A stretch of DNA of 64,000 bases from Mycobacterium sp. E3251 (GTDB lineage: Bacteria; Actinomycetota; Actinomycetes; Mycobacteriales; Mycobacteriaceae), in assembly GCF_001666835.1 (NCBI RefSeq), contig NZ_LZJF01000188.1:1-64000 (forward strand), read 5' to 3'. This document shows positions 1 through 11,119 of this stretch, one piece after another (position 1 is the stretch's first letter; every line of letters begins with the position of its first letter). The notes under the pieces were generated by a model. It was given only the letters and a program-made list of their open reading frames with translations. It searched no databases and had not been told where the DNA came from. The position numbers were made by a program, and so were the translations under genes.

Positions 1-503
1 ACGTTGTTCGGATAGGCCTCGTGCACCAGCACGTCGGAGTCCTGGGCCCGGGTGAAGTCGCTGACCGCGGGCAGCGGCTCGTAGTCCACGTCGACGAGCT
101 CCAGCGCGTCCTCGGCGACATAGCGGCTCTCGGCGACGATGAGCGCGACGGGGTCGCCGACGAACTTGGCCTCGCCCTCGGCCAGCGGCGGTCGCGGGGT
201 GTCCGGCATGTCCTTCCCGGCGACCGCGTGCCAAGCCTCTTTCACGTCCGGGTTGAGGTCGTCGGCGGTGAACACCGCGCGCACGCCGGGCAGCGCCAGC
301 GCGGCCGAGGCGTCGATGCCGTTGATGCGCGCCCGCGCGAACGGGCTGCGCACGAAGCAGGCGTGCAACATGCCCGGCCGCGAGATGTCGTCGACGAAGC
401 TGCCGCGGCCGGTCAGCAGCCGGCCGTCTTCCACCCGCTGGACGCGGGTACCGGCGTACCGGGGCGCCGGGGCGACGGCGTGCCCTTGTACGTCCTGACT
501 CAT
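1..503 (-). CDS. coxL: CO/xanthine dehydrogenase large subunit, N-terminal part (partial)
   Basis: Reading the minus strand from ATG at 503 gives an open frame to the window edge that starts MSQDVQGHAVAPAPRYAGTR and contains GRGSFVDDI, FVRSPFARARI and FVGDPVALIVAES. These are hallmarks of the N-terminal domain of molybdenum hydroxylase large subunits (CO dehydrogenase/xanthine dehydrogenase family). About 167 residues are present; the molybdopterin domains lie outside the window, so true CODH cannot be told from other family members. The start overlaps or abuts the upstream region of the divergent MobA-like gene, which would fit cofactor maturation for this enzyme. M. tuberculosis Rv0373c is the likely counterpart. 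Confidence 0.88.
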   Translation of the reverse strand, partial: MSQDVQGHAVAPAPRYAGTRVQRVEDGRLLTGRGSFVDDISRPGMLHACFVRSPFARARINGIDASAALALPGVRAVFTADDLNPDVKEAWHAVAGKDMPDTPRPPLAEGEAKFVGDPVALIVAESRYVAEDALELVDVDYEPLPAVSDFTRAQDSDVLVHEAYPNN

Positions 504-573
504 GACTCTCCATCCGATGCCGGTGCATAGCGAAGTTATCGCTTTGGGAGAAGTGCAATGTCATCATAGGAGA

Positions 574-1134
574 GTGGGGTTACCGGAGTCGACCCGTCCA
601 CCACACAGCGTCGGAGTCCTGCTGGCCGCGGGCGCCGGGCGGCGCTACGGCAAGCCGAAGGTGTTGGTCGAGGGCTGGCTGGGCACCGCGGTCGACGCGC
701 TGCGCGCCGGGGGCTGCGCCGGCGTCGTCGTCGTGCTGGGCGCCGCGCGGGTCCCCGCCCCGGCCGGGGCGGTCGCGGTCACCGCGGCGCGGTGGCAGGA
801 CGGCTTGAGCGCCTCGGTGCGCACCGGCCTCGAGCAGGCCGGCCGCATGGGCGCGGAGTACGCCGTGCTGCACGTCGTCGACACCCCCGACGTCGGTCCC
901 GCCGTGGTGGCGCGGGTGCTCGGCCGCGCCATCGCGTCCCCCGCCGGCCTGGCGCGCGCGGTGTTCGGTGGCCGCCCGGGCCATCCGGTGGTGATCGCGC
1001 GCCGGCACTGGCCCGACGTCCTCGCCCGCATCTCCGGCGACCGCGGCGCCGGGGCGTACCTGCGCACCCGGGACGACGTCGAGGTCGTCGACTGCGCGGA
1101 CCTCGCCGGCGGTCAGGACATCGACGAGCCCTAG
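574..1134 (+). CDS. MobA-like NTP transferase (molybdenum cofactor cytidylyl-/guanylyltransferase family)
   Basis: The protein carries the nucleotidyltransferase signature [16 protein letters not shown] near its N-terminus, then a VVDTPDVGP segment in the place of the metal-binding acidic motif and a GRPGHPVVI motif typical of MobA/MocA-type enzymes that attach CMP or GMP to molybdopterin. It is divergent from the molybdoenzyme large subunit, which supports a role in its cofactor maturation. The start is uncertain: GTG 574 is used here because the conserved domain begins only about 10 residues later, but the frame is open back to an ATG at 502. The stop overlaps the convergent permease stop within CCTAGG. 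Confidence 0.75.
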   Translation: MGLPESTRPPHSVGVLLAAGAGRRYGKPKVLVEGWLGTAVDALRAGGCAGVVVVLGAARVPAPAGAVAVTAARWQDGLSASVRTGLEQAGRMGAEYAVLHVVDTPDVGPAVVARVLGRAIASPAGLARAVFGGRPGHPVVIARRHWPDVLARISGDRGAGAYLRTRDDVEVVDCADLAGGQDIDEP

Positions 1135-2579
1135 GCCGCCGCGGTTGGGTCGGCGGCCGGCAGCGCGGCGTCTTGGGCGGCGGCCCGCACCCGATGGCGG
1201 ACCAGATACCAGCCGCCGATCAGCCCCGGGATGCCGACGGCCATCGCGCCGAGCAACCACGGGCCCTGGACCTTGTCCAACAACATCAGGACCAGTACGC
1301 CGGCCAGGAAGGCCAGCGTGAGGTAGCCGCTATAGGGCGCCAGCGGCATCCGGAACTGCGGCCGTTGCACCGTGCCGGCGCGGGACAGCCGGTAGAACCG
1401 CAGCTGACTGGCCACGATCGTGCCCCAGGCCACCACGACGCCCACCGCGGCGATGTGGAGCACGATTTCGAACGCCTGGCTCGGTTTGACGGCGTTGAGC
1501 ACGATGCCCAGGAGGCCGACGACGGCGGTGAGCAGGATCCCGCCGTACGGCACGCCGTTCTTCGTCATCGGCGCGGTGAACTTAGGGCCGCTGCCGTTCA
1601 TCGCCATCGACCGCAGGATGCGGCCGGTGGAGTACAGCCCGGCGTTCAGGCTGGACAGCGCCGCGGTGAGCACGACGAGGTTCATCACGCTGCCCGCCCC
1701 GCCGAAGCCCACCTTGGAGAAGAACGTGACGAACGGGCTCACGTGGTCCCGGTAGGCGGTGTGGGGCAGCAGCAGCGCCAGCAGGACCGTCGACCCGATA
1801 TAGAAGACGGCGATGCGAAACACCACGGAGTTGATCGCGCGCGGCATGATCTTGTGCGGATTCGCGGTCTCGCCGGCGGCGATGCCGACGAGTTCGACGG
1901 CGGCGTAGGCGAACACCACCCCTGAGGTGACGAGCACCAGGGGCAGCAGGCCGGCCGGCAGGAGTCCGCCATGGCTGTCCCAGAGCGCCACGCCGGGGTC
2001 GTGACCGTCGACCTTGAATCGGCCGATCAGGAAGACGGTGCCGATGACCAGGAACGTCACCAGCGCGAGCACCTTGATCAGTGAGGCCCAGAATTCGAGC
2101 TCGCCGAACAGCTTGACCGAGATCAGGTTCATGGCCAGCACCATGACCAACGCGATCAACGCCAGCGTCCACTGCGGGACGGCCTGGAACGTCGTCCAGT
2201 AGTGGCAGTAGTGCGCGATCGCGGTGGTGTCCACGATCCCGGTCATCGCCCAGTTGACGAAGTACAGCCAGCCCGCGGCGAATGCGGCCTTCTCGCCGAA
2301 GAATTCGCGGGCATAGGAGACGAAGGATCCCGACGACGGGCGGTAGAGCACGAGCTCGCCGAGCGCGCGCAGGATGAGGAACACGAAGATGCCGCAGATT
2401 CCGTACACCAGGAACAGCCCCGGCCCCGCCGACGCGAGCCTTCCGCCGGCGCCCAGGAAGAGGCCCGTTCCGATGGCCCCGCCCAGGCCGATCATCTGTA
2501 CCTGACGGTTGGTGAGCCCCTTGTGATAGCCCGCGTCTTCGCGGGTGAGCCGCGCGGCGGCGCTGTCGAGCTGTGCCAT
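1131..2579 (-). CDS. ansP2: Amino-acid permease, APC family (AnsP/asparagine permease-like)
   Basis: This 482-residue integral membrane protein has the APC amino-acid transporter pattern: an N-terminal [16 protein letters not shown], the TM3 region with RALGELV, then [18 protein letters not shown], about 12 hydrophobic segments and a short cytosolic tail. It should import a neutral amino acid by proton symport; asparagine is suggested by resemblance and by position (Rv0346c precedes dnaK in M. tuberculosis), but substrate is inferred. ATG at 2579 is preferred over TTG 2582 because AGGAG lies four bases upstream. It is divergent from dnaK. Confidence 0.85.
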   Translation of the reverse strand: MAQLDSAAARLTREDAGYHKGLTNRQVQMIGLGGAIGTGLFLGAGGRLASAGPGLFLVYGICGIFVFLILRALGELVLYRPSSGSFVSYAREFFGEKAAFAAGWLYFVNWAMTGIVDTTAIAHYCHYWTTFQAVPQWTLALIALVMVLAMNLISVKLFGELEFWASLIKVLALVTFLVIGTVFLIGRFKVDGHDPGVALWDSHGGLLPAGLLPLVLVTSGVVFAYAAVELVGIAAGETANPHKIMPRAINSVVFRIAVFYIGSTVLLALLLPHTAYRDHVSPFVTFFSKVGFGGAGSVMNLVVLTAALSSLNAGLYSTGRILRSMAMNGSGPKFTAPMTKNGVPYGGILLTAVVGLLGIVLNAVKPSQAFEIVLHIAAVGVVVAWGTIVASQLRFYRLSRAGTVQRPQFRMPLAPYSGYLTLAFLAGVLVLMLLDKVQGPWLLGAMAVGIPGLIGGWYLVRHRVRAAAQDAALPAADPTAAA

Positions 2580-2699
2580 CAAGCTCCTGCCGGGGTGGCT
2601 CCAGGGAAGCTCAGGTTAACCCATCGGCGGGCCGGCGGGCTCGCTGCGCGGGACCCCGGGAACAAGACGGCGGCGTGCGCCGTTAGCATGATCGACAAG

Positions 2700-2718
2700 T
2701 TGAGCGAACCAGACTCAA
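2700..2718. promoter_or_regulatory. HAIR element 1 (HspR operator) upstream of dnaK
   Basis: TTGAGC-N7-ACTCAA matches the HAIR consensus (CTTGAGT-N7-ACTCAAG) recognised by HspR. It is identical in half-sites and spacing to the copy found upstream of clpB in this window. A TTGACA hexamer (2726-2731), a plausible -35, follows directly. Confidence 0.9.
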
Positions 2719-2753
2719 TGCTGGGTTGACACCCCGGTACCGCCGAGAGCAGT

Positions 2754-2774
2754 CTTGAGCGGGGTTCACTCAGC
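2754..2774. promoter_or_regulatory. HAIR element 2 (HspR operator) upstream of dnaK
   Basis: CTTGAGC-N7-ACTCAGC is a second, slightly degenerate HAIR palindrome 54 bp downstream of the first and 43 bp before the dnaK start. Two HspR sites flanking the promoter fit negative autoregulation of the dnaK operon with DnaK as co-repressor, as known in actinobacteria. Confidence 0.85.
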
Positions 2775-2817
2775 ATAGTGGCACCAAGAAGGCTCTACTC
2801 AATCAGGAGGAATCACT

Positions 2818-4673
<1,856 letters not shown>

Positions 4674-4677
<4 letters not shown>

Positions 4678-5306
4678 CGGACGGCAATCAGGAACCGGTG
4701 ACGGTCACCGACAAGCGGCGGATCGACCCCGAAACGGGTGAGGTGCGCCACGCCCCTCCCGGCCCAGAGCCGGGCGGGGACACGTCCGGTGGTGAGTTCT
4801 CGGGCGAAAGCCCCGAGGAGGCCGGCAAGGCCGCCGAATTGCTGGGCGACCTGCAACGGGTTCAGGCCGACTTCGCCAACTACCGCAAGCGCGCGCTGCG
4901 CGACCAGCAGGCCGCGGCGGACCGTGCCAAGGCCGCCGTCGTCAGCCAATTGCTGGGCGTGCTCGACGATCTCGAGCGGGCGCGCAAGCACGGTGACCTG
5001 GAGTCGGGCCCGCTGAAGTCGGTGGCCGACAAGCTGGACGGCGCTCTGACCGGACTCGGTCTGGTGGCGTTCGGCGAGGAAGGCGAGGACTTCGACCCGG
5101 TGTTGCACGAAGCCGTGCAGCACGAGGGCGACGGCGGCGACGGCTCCAAGCCGGTGATCGGCACGGTCATGCGGCAGGGCTACAAGCTCGGCGAGCAGGT
5201 GCTGCGGCACGCCCTGGTCGGCGTTGTCGACACGGTGCCGGACGAGGGCGCCGCGGCGGCCCCGCCGGCCGAATCGGACGATAACCCCGGCGCATCCGGT
5301 GAATAG
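4674..5306 (+). CDS. grpE: Nucleotide exchange factor GrpE
   Basis: Co-chaperone that releases ADP from DnaK. The protein (210 aa) has a disordered acidic N-terminal region, then a long coiled-coil (about 50-100) with [12 protein letters not shown], and the GrpE beta-domain with [12 protein letters not shown] and [25 protein letters not shown] start overlaps the dnaK stop. A low-complexity Pro/Ala/acidic tail follows the fold. It is the second gene of the HspR-controlled operon. Confidence 0.98.
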
Positions 5307-5359
5307 ACCACACAATCAGCACAACAACAGAACTCCAAAGGTGGAGGGGGTGACGCGAC

Positions 5360-6538
5360 ATGGCCCAGCGAGAATGGGTCGAAAAGGACTTCTACAAGGA
5401 GCTGGGCGTCTCCTCTGACGCCAGTCCCGAAGAGATCAAACGCGCTTACCGGAAGCTGGCCCGAGACCTGCATCCGGACGCCAACCCCGACAATCCCGCC
5501 GCCGGCGAGCGATTCAAGGCGGTGTCGGAAGCGCACAACGTGTTGTCGGATCCGGCGAAGCGTAAGGAGTACGACGAAACCCGCCGCCTGTTCGCGGGCG
5601 GCGGCTTCGGCGGCCGCCGGTTCGACACCGGTGGTTTCGGCGGCTTCGGTGCTGGCGGTGACGGCGCCGAGTTCAACCTGAACGACCTGTTCGACGCCGC
5701 CGGCCGAAGCGGCGGCGCCAACATCGGTGACCTGTTCGGCGGCTTGTTCGGGCGGGGCGCCGGCGCCCGTCCCAGCCGGCCGCGGCGCGGCAACGACCTG
5801 GAGACCGAGACGCAGCTGGATTTCGTCGAGGCCGCCAAGGGCGTGGCAATGCCGCTGCGGCTGACCAGCCCGGCGCCGTGCACCAACTGCCACGGCAGCG
5901 GGGCGCGGCCGGGCACCAGCCCGAAGGTGTGCCCGACCTGCAACGGTTCCGGCGTGATCAACCGCAACCAGGGCGCGTTCGGATTCTCCGAGCCCTGCAC
6001 CGATTGCCGGGGCAGCGGCTCGATCATCGAGCACCCCTGTGACGAGTGCAAGGGCACCGGGGTCACCACCCGCACCCGCACCATCAACGTGCGCATCCCG
6101 CCCGGCGTCGAGGACGGGCAACGCATCCGGCTGCCCGGGCAGGGCGAGGCCGGGCTGCGCGGAGCGCCGTCGGGCGACCTGTACGTGACCGTACATGTGC
6201 GGCCGGACAAGGTGTTTGGCCGCGACGGCGACGACCTCACCGTGACCGTTCCGGTCAGCTTCGCCGAGTTAGCCTTGGGCTCAACCATTTCGGTGCCCAC
6301 GCTGGACGGCAAGGTGGGCGTCCGGGTGCCGAAGGGGACCTCCGACGGCCGCATCCTGCGGGTGCGCGGGCGCGGTGTCCCCAAGCGCAGCGGCGGCAAC
6401 GGGGATCTGCTCGTCACCGTGAAGGTCGCTGTGCCGCCGAACTTGGAGGGCGCCGCGGCTGAGGCGCTGGAGGCGTACGCGGCCGCCGAGCGTGCCAGCG
6501 GGTTTGACCCGCGCGCGGGATGGGCAGGTAATCGCTGA
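5360..6538 (+). CDS. dnaJ: Chaperone DnaJ1 (Hsp40)
   Basis: Type I J-protein that stimulates DnaK ATPase and delivers substrates. The 392-residue protein shows the J domain with HPD at residues 38-40, a Gly/Phe-rich linker (about 78-125), four CxxCxGxG zinc repeats ([32 protein letters not shown]) and the C-terminal substrate-binding domains. It lies 53 bp after grpE, with GGTGGAGGGGG upstream of the ATG as ribosome-binding region. Its stop overlaps the hspR start by one base (TGATG). Confidence 0.98.
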   Translation: MAQREWVEKDFYKELGVSSDASPEEIKRAYRKLARDLHPDANPDNPAAGERFKAVSEAHNVLSDPAKRKEYDETRRLFAGGGFGGRRFDTGGFGGFGAGGDGAEFNLNDLFDAAGRSGGANIGDLFGGLFGRGAGARPSRPRRGNDLETETQLDFVEAAKGVAMPLRLTSPAPCTNCHGSGARPGTSPKVCPTCNGSGVINRNQGAFGFSEPCTDCRGSGSIIEHPCDECKGTGVTTRTRTINVRIPPGVEDGQRIRLPGQGEAGLRGAPSGDLYVTVHVRPDKVFGRDGDDLTVTVPVSFAELALGSTISVPTLDGKVGVRVPKGTSDGRILRVRGRGVPKRSGGNGDLLVTVKVAVPPNLEGAAAEALEAYAAAERASGFDPRAGWAGNR

Positions 6539-6921
6539 TGGCCAAGAATTCACGAGACGAATCTCGGACGTTCCTGATCTCGGTCGCCGCCGAGCTGGCC
6601 GGCATGCACGCCCAGACTCTGCGTACCTACGATCGCCTCGGCCTGGTCAGCCCGCAACGCACTTCCGGTGGGGGACGGCGTTATTCGGAGCATGACGTCA
6701 ACCTCTTGCGTGAAGTGCAGCGGCTGTCCCAGGACGAGGGGGTCAACCTGGCCGGCATCAAGCGCATCATCGAACTGACCAATCACGTCGAGGCGCTGCA
6801 GGCGCGGGTGAAGGAGTTGACCGAGGAACTGGCGCAGGTGCGCGCCGGTCAGCGCCGCGACCTGGCGGTGGTGCCCAAGAGCACCGCCGTGGTGGTGTGG
6901 CAACCGCGCAGGGGGCGTTAG
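6538..6921 (+). CDS. hspR: Heat-shock repressor HspR (MerR family)
   Basis: Transcriptional repressor of the dnaK operon and clpB. The 127-residue protein has an N-terminal MerR-type winged helix (ISVAAELAGMHAQTLRTYDRLG, with RTSGGGRRYSEHDV in the wing) and a short coiled-coil dimerisation helix (HVEALQARVKELTEELAQVRAG). It is the last gene of the operon it controls; the cognate HAIR sites are visible upstream of dnaK and clpB. Its stop is only three bases from the convergent stop of the HEAT-like gene. Confidence 0.97.
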   Translation: MAKNSRDESRTFLISVAAELAGMHAQTLRTYDRLGLVSPQRTSGGGRRYSEHDVNLLREVQRLSQDEGVNLAGIKRIIELTNHVEALQARVKELTEELAQVRAGQRRDLAVVPKSTAVVVWQPRRGR

Positions 6922-6924
6922 GCT

Positions 6925-7563
6925 TCAGTCCTCGGGCAGTTTGTCGAGGGTCTTGCGGGCTTCCTTGCGGAAGATCTCGTGCTCGTTGTCGAGGTATTCG
7001 GCGACGGCGTCGCGCACACCGGTGGCGCGCTGGCGCACCAGCGCCTTCATGGCCGGGATGCGGGTTGCCGGGTTGGGAAGTTGGCTCACCGCAAGCTTTT
7101 TGGCTTCCTCGGTCTTGATTTGGCCTAGCCATTCCACCAACACCGATTTGGTGGGAAAGTCCCGCTCGGAGCGAATCAGGGCGGCGATACGCGGGAAGTC
7201 GGAGCGCTCGCAGATTTTGGCCAGCGCGAACCCGGCGGCTTCGAGCTCTTCGTTGCACAGTGCCGGTTCGATCGCGAACTGGTGAAACAGAACATCAATG
7301 GCGGCGCGATTGCCTTTGGCGTGCTTGGTGATTAGGTTGCGGATCAGACTGACCCGCCAGCCACGCCGTTCGTCACCGGGCGGAATGCGTTCGTCCAGAT
7401 GTTGCAGCCAGTCCACCATGATGGGCACCGCCTGCGGATAGTCATTGGGCGAATTAAGCAATTCGACGACGGTGTCTTCCGGTATGCCGGCCGCATCCAG
7501 CTCTTGTTTCATCGCGCGCCAATATTCCGGCCAGGTGTCGGGGTCGTCGCCGTACTTGCTCAT
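6925..7563 (-). CDS. HEAT-like helical repeat protein, candidate immunity protein of the adjacent toxin
   Basis: A 212-residue soluble, almost wholly alpha-helical protein with repeated segments such as AIDVLFHQFAI, FPRIAALIRSERDFPTKSVLVEWLGQI, AVSQLPNPATRIPAMKALV and RDAVAEYLDNEHEIFRKEARKTL that resemble HEAT or DNA-alkylation-repair repeats. No catalytic motif is visible. ATG 7563 overlaps the TGA of the upstream nuclease-domain gene by four bases (ATGA), so the pair is translationally coupled. HEAT-type proteins are known as immunity partners in polymorphic toxin loci; that role here is inferred from position and fold only. Confidence 0.7.
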   Translation of the reverse strand: MSKYGDDPDTWPEYWRAMKQELDAAGIPEDTVVELLNSPNDYPQAVPIMVDWLQHLDERIPPGDERRGWRVSLIRNLITKHAKGNRAAIDVLFHQFAIEPALCNEELEAAGFALAKICERSDFPRIAALIRSERDFPTKSVLVEWLGQIKTEEAKKLAVSQLPNPATRIPAMKALVRQRATGVRDAVAEYLDNEHEIFRKEARKTLDKLPED

Positions 7564-8873
7564 GACAGGTTTATGCTTCGGTCGATCTCTATGCTCAGCC
7601 CCGGATATTCCCCTCGCAAAGTCTCCTCCACACTGCCAACATTGGTGCGGCCCTTGTCCACCACGATGACCAACGTATAGCCGTTGTCCCGCGCCCACTG
7701 TGCCATGTCCCGGATCTGCCGCGTCGCGTCCAGCTTCTGCACATTCTTCACCTCACGCACTACCCGGTTCACCGGGTCGATTTCATCCGGAATTCGTGTC
7801 CGGAGCGCACCCGTCTTCGGGTCGGTCACCTGGATCGGTACCTTGGCGTCTTGGTCGATCCCGGCAAGCTGTTCGGCGCGGCGCCCCTTGAGGCGGTTGT
7901 CGTTGACCCGTTGCGCCGGAGTCGGATCCACCCGTCGCGGCACCAGAGTGAGCAGCGTCTTCACCGCGGGCAAAGCGGTGTTCATGGCGGTGGCGGCCGA
8001 CGTCAGGTCCGTCATCGAGGCGGTGGCCGTGGTCCTCAGCGCCGCGTTGAGCCCGTTGATCTGGGTGACCGCCGTCGCGATGAACGTCCGCTTGATGGCC
8101 TCGGTGATGAGGTGCAGTTGCGGCGGATAACCGTCGAGGATCTTGACGATCAGGTCGAGATGGCGCACGACGAAGGCCATGTCGTCCTTGACCGACTTGA
8201 GCTTGTCCCCGTAGTCCTTGGCCGCGCGCGACAGATCCCCGCACGCGCCGGCGATGTCGGTGCTGACGCCGCGCGCCTCGTTGAGCCGGTCGACCACGAA
8301 GGCGATCTCCGCCGCCTCGACATCGACGATGAGCCGCTGCTCCTCCGGCCCGGGCTCGTCGTCGATGTGCACCAGGTCGTGCCCGAACGTCTCCCACGCC
8401 GACCCGACCGCCTGCACCCGGTCCGGGTGCCCGTCGGGCCAGCCGTCGGTGATCTGACCGCGCACCAGGTCCCAGTGCGGCGGTTCCGGATCGCCGCCCC
8501 CGGCGACGGAGCCGACGTCGACCGCCGCGTCGATGTAGGTACCGGCGGACTGTCCCGGCGGGGTGATCGGCGCGCCGAAGGCGTCGCGCTGGTTGAGGGT
8601 GGACGCCTCTTCGGTCTCGTCGTGATTGATGCCGTCCTGGCGCAGCAGGGTGCCAAGGTTGTCGAAGACGTTGACCAGCCGGAAGGCCACCTGGCCGGCC
8701 TCGTCGGCCGCGGCGTCGAAGGCCGTCGCCCACTGCGGGCCCACCCCGTGGGTGCCGGCGGCGTTGGCCGCATGCACCCCGGCAAGCTTGCGCAACGCGG
8801 CGGCGGCGTGGTCGCTGTTCTCCTTGTAGGCAGCGGCCGCGTCGTAGAACAATTCCGGATCGACGTCCGTCAC
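7560..8873 (-). CDS. Putative type VII-secreted polymorphic toxin with C-terminal PD-(D/E)xK nuclease-fold domain (Tox-REase-7-like)
   Basis: The 437-residue protein has a long helical N-terminal region (about 1-310; starts MTDVDPELFYDAAAAYKENS) without signal peptide or membrane segment, resembling WXG/LXG-type delivery domains. The last ~115 residues form an alpha/beta module: KGRRAEQLAGI (conserved E334), RIPDEID (D363), REVKNV (E374, K376) and then LVIVVDKGRT. The spacing D-x10-E-x-K and the order of elements match restriction-endonuclease-fold toxins of the Tox-REase-7 type. Nuclease activity and secretion are inferred. The gene sits downstream of two WXG100-type genes on the same strand, separated from them by an oppositely oriented gene, and is coupled to a HEAT-like gene. 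Confidence 0.75.
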   Translation of the reverse strand: MTDVDPELFYDAAAAYKENSDHAAAALRKLAGVHAANAAGTHGVGPQWATAFDAAADEAGQVAFRLVNVFDNLGTLLRQDGINHDETEEASTLNQRDAFGAPITPPGQSAGTYIDAAVDVGSVAGGGDPEPPHWDLVRGQITDGWPDGHPDRVQAVGSAWETFGHDLVHIDDEPGPEEQRLIVDVEAAEIAFVVDRLNEARGVSTDIAGACGDLSRAAKDYGDKLKSVKDDMAFVVRHLDLIVKILDGYPPQLHLITEAIKRTFIATAVTQINGLNAALRTTATASMTDLTSAATAMNTALPAVKTLLTLVPRRVDPTPAQRVNDNRLKGRRAEQLAGIDQDAKVPIQVTDPKTGALRTRIPDEIDPVNRVVREVKNVQKLDATRQIRDMAQWARDNGYTLVIVVDKGRTNVGSVEETLRGEYPGLSIEIDRSINLS

Positions 8874-8954
8874 TCCCCGCCCCGCTCTCCCACCGGCGAA
8901 CCGATTCTATGGCAGCCTGGGATTTCGCGTTTACACCCGGAAAGGGGCCACCTC

Positions 8955-10076
8955 ATGTCGTATGACCTGACGGTCTACGCGGCCGGCAACGTCGACGACG
9001 AGGAATTGGAGGCGATCGTCGAATCCGTCCCCGGGCTGTCGATCGGGGACAGCGGGGACGGCGAGGTCACCGTGGTGGGCGGCAAAGACGACACCTATGC
9101 ATTCACCGTGTTCGGGCCCCACGAAATCGAGCCCGAGGATGTGCCCGACGACGTCGTGCCCTACCTTCTCGAGCCGGCCATCAGCTGGCAGATCAGCGTG
9201 GAGGGCAGCGATCCGGCCGAGGTCCGGCCGGCCCGGCGGTTCGCCAAGGCGTTGGCCGTCGCCGCGGGGGGAGTGGCGGTCGACGAACAGACCGAGGACA
9301 TCCTCGGTGCCCGAGGGGCTCGCAAGGTCAGCCGACCCAACAGCGAGTTGATCCGAGTCCTCAAGCTTGATTGGTACTCGCCGGTGTCGGCGCCCAACGC
9401 CCCGACGCTCTGGCTCGAACTCGCGAGAAAGCTCCTCCCCGAGGCCCTTCCGCGCCGCTTCGGCGAATCGGACCCGCTGCGTTACCGACTAGACCGCGAC
9501 GGTGACGCCCGGTTCGTGGACGTCTATTCCGATGTGGCGCGGTTCAAGGCGACGTTCCCCTGCCTCGAGGGCGGGCTCTTCCCGAAACAGTGGGGCGGTG
9601 TCTGCGTCGACACTCTGTGGATTGTGGCCGAGCCGCTGGACGACCCGCGCTGGCGAAACTCCGTGCGCCGGTTCTTCGTCGAGTTCGCCCGCCGGCGCGG
9701 CAGCGTGCTGGCCACCGGCGAGGTGCTGCGCAACCACAAGCTCTCCGGGCCGACCGACGTCAACAAGGACGTCAGCGGCCTGTTGCGCGGGGCAGAGGGG
9801 ATACTCGGTCTACCGTCCCACCCGATCTGGTGGATCTGGTTCGGCACCGACTACCTGCCGATCGTCCGCGAATATCTGCCTTCCGAGGGCACCACGTTCT
9901 ACGACGAGGGGGCGCATTTCGCCGCCACCGACGAGCCCACGGACCGTGGCCAGCTCGCGGCGTTGCCCGATCCGTTCCCGAAAAGCCTTCGGGTCGGCGA
10001 GATTCCGCCGGAATATGGGCCGCCGAACAGCCCGACCAATACGCCGGCCGCTATCCGCCCCACATCGCGGTGTTGA
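8955..10076 (+). CDS. Unrecognised protein within the toxin island
   Basis: A 373-residue soluble protein that I do not recognise. AAAGGGG lies eight bases before ATG 8955. The N-terminal ~110 residues (MSYDLTVYAAGNVDDEELEA onward) are acidic, with alternating beta/alpha character; the rest is rich in aromatic residues (HPIWWIWFGTDYLPIV). The frame is open far upstream, but that part is antisense to the toxin gene and is not taken as coding. It is divergent from the toxin gene and its 3' end overlaps the convergent WXG100-like gene by 26 bp. Position suggests a further immunity or regulatory component, without direct evidence. Confidence 0.65.
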   Translation: MSYDLTVYAAGNVDDEELEAIVESVPGLSIGDSGDGEVTVVGGKDDTYAFTVFGPHEIEPEDVPDDVVPYLLEPAISWQISVEGSDPAEVRPARRFAKALAVAAGGVAVDEQTEDILGARGARKVSRPNSELIRVLKLDWYSPVSAPNAPTLWLELARKLLPEALPRRFGESDPLRYRLDRDGDARFVDVYSDVARFKATFPCLEGGLFPKQWGGVCVDTLWIVAEPLDDPRWRNSVRRFFVEFARRRGSVLATGEVLRNHKLSGPTDVNKDVSGLLRGAEGILGLPSHPIWWIWFGTDYLPIVREYLPSEGTTFYDEGAHFAATDEPTDRGQLAALPDPFPKSLRVGEIPPEYGPPNSPTNTPAAIRPTSRC

Positions 10077-10341
10077 CCTCGGCGTTGTGGGTGTAGTTGC
10101 GGTGGGCGATGTGCGCGTTGAGGTGCATGTCGAACACCAACTCGCTCGCCTCGTCCGCCCAGCGCTGCCAGTGCTGCACCCGCTCGAGAAAGACGTCGAA
10201 CCCCACGCCCTCCCACGTGCCCTGTAGGCCCTGCAAATCCTTGGCCACGTCGGACAGGCGCTCCTTCATCGTCAGGCAGAACTGGCGCATCGCGTCGGCC
10301 GCGTCCACCAGCTCGGCCTCGTTGACGGTGCGTCGGGCCAT
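10051..10341 (-). CDS. WXG100-like (ESAT-6 family) protein B of the toxin island
   Basis: A 96-residue helical hairpin protein with the central WEG turn (GTWEGVGFDVFLERVQHWQRW), the right length for WXG100 substrates of type VII secretion. ATG 10341 is two bases after the stop of the other WXG100-like gene, so they are co-transcribed and likely form a heterodimer. The frame is open upstream, but that extension overlaps the partner gene and is rejected. The C-terminus lacks a clean YxxxD/E motif, which is present in the partner. The partnership with the downstream toxin is inferred. Confidence 0.75.
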   Translation of the reverse strand: MARRTVNEAELVDAADAMRQFCLTMKERLSDVAKDLQGLQGTWEGVGFDVFLERVQHWQRWADEASELVFDMHLNAHIAHRNYTHNAEVNTAMWGG

Positions 10342-10343
10342 GA

Positions 10344-10658
10344 TCACACCCCCGGGGGTTTGAGGGCTCGAAAGGTGTTGGCCCCGTTGGTTTCCATGTG
10401 CGCGTAGGCATTGGCGGCCGCCGACAGCGATTCCCCGATCCAGCGCAGGTCGGCGAGCATGGCTTCGCATTCTTCGTCGATCTCCGACCAGACGTTGAGG
10501 TATGCCGTGGCCGCCTGCCCCGTCCAGGTGCGGCGAAGGTCGCCCATCTGCGTCCCCAATTTGCGCCGCAGCCCTTCGATCTCGTCAGCCGCGCCGGTGG
10601 TGTCCTTGGATGCGCGGGTCAGCTCGGCACAGTAGACGCGCAACTCGTTGGCCCCCAT
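10344..10658 (-). CDS. WXG100-like (ESAT-6 family) protein A of the toxin island
   Basis: A 104-residue protein with two predicted helices around a WTG turn (DLRRTWTGQAATAYLNVW) and a Y-A-H-M-E sequence (YxxxE) after the second helix, the general secretion motif of mycobacterial type VII substrates. It lies 23 bp from a divergent gene and two bases upstream of the second WXG100-like gene. No ESX core genes (EccC, EccD, MycP) are in the window, so export would need an ESX system elsewhere in the genome. Confidence 0.78.
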   Translation of the reverse strand: MGANELRVYCAELTRASKDTTGAADEIEGLRRKLGTQMGDLRRTWTGQAATAYLNVWSEIDEECEAMLADLRWIGESLSAAANAYAHMETNGANTFRALKPPGV

Positions 10659-10681
10659 GGTGAGCAGGCTACTCTCGGCGC

Positions 10682-11116
10682 ATGGGTTGGCGCGACACAG
10701 TGACGGAACAGGCGCAGGCGGACCTTGACGGCCTGGTCGACGCCGCGGTCAACTTCGCGGCCGAGCGCATCGCTGAGGCGGGCGAGTTCCTGCCGTTCGC
10801 GCTGGCCGTGTCCGTTCACGGTCAGCGCCAGGCCATCCAGCCGAACTACCCGCGCGGCCGGGATCTACAGGTGGCCGAGCAGCTCGCCGCCCAGTGGCGC
10901 GCGCTCATCGAGGTGAAGGACTCGCTGCGTACCGCAGTGGTGGCTGTGAACGTGACGCTGACCGAACAGCACCGGGACGGCATCGAGCTCACCGCCGAGC
11001 ACCGCGAGGGCGTGGCGATCGGAATGATCTTCCCCTACACACTGGACGCGGACGGCCGGTTGGCGCTGGAGTCGCCGTCCGCTCACCGTGCGGAGCGCCG
11101 CGTCTGGGTCGCGTGA
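10682..11116 (+). CDS. Unrecognised small protein of the toxin island
   Basis: A 144-residue soluble protein, not recognised. It has an N-terminal helix (DTVTEQAQADLDGLVDAAVNFAAERIAEAGEFLPFALAVS), then beta-rich segments (RTAVVAVNVTLTEQHRDGIELTAEHREGVAIGMIFPYTLD). No signal peptide, cysteine or membrane segment. It is divergent from the WXG100 pair and ends four bases before the convergent stop of the YbaB-like gene. Its place inside the island suggests a role with the secretion or immunity components; function unknown. Confidence 0.6.
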   Translation: MGWRDTVTEQAQADLDGLVDAAVNFAAERIAEAGEFLPFALAVSVHGQRQAIQPNYPRGRDLQVAEQLAAQWRALIEVKDSLRTAVVAVNVTLTEQHRDGIELTAEHREGVAIGMIFPYTLDADGRLALESPSAHRAERRVWVA

Positions 11117-11119
11117 GCG

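Noticed and set aside
7851-8954. Upstream extension of the 373-aa gene in the toxin island
   Set aside because: Antisense to the toxin gene; a good ribosome-binding site marks ATG 8955.
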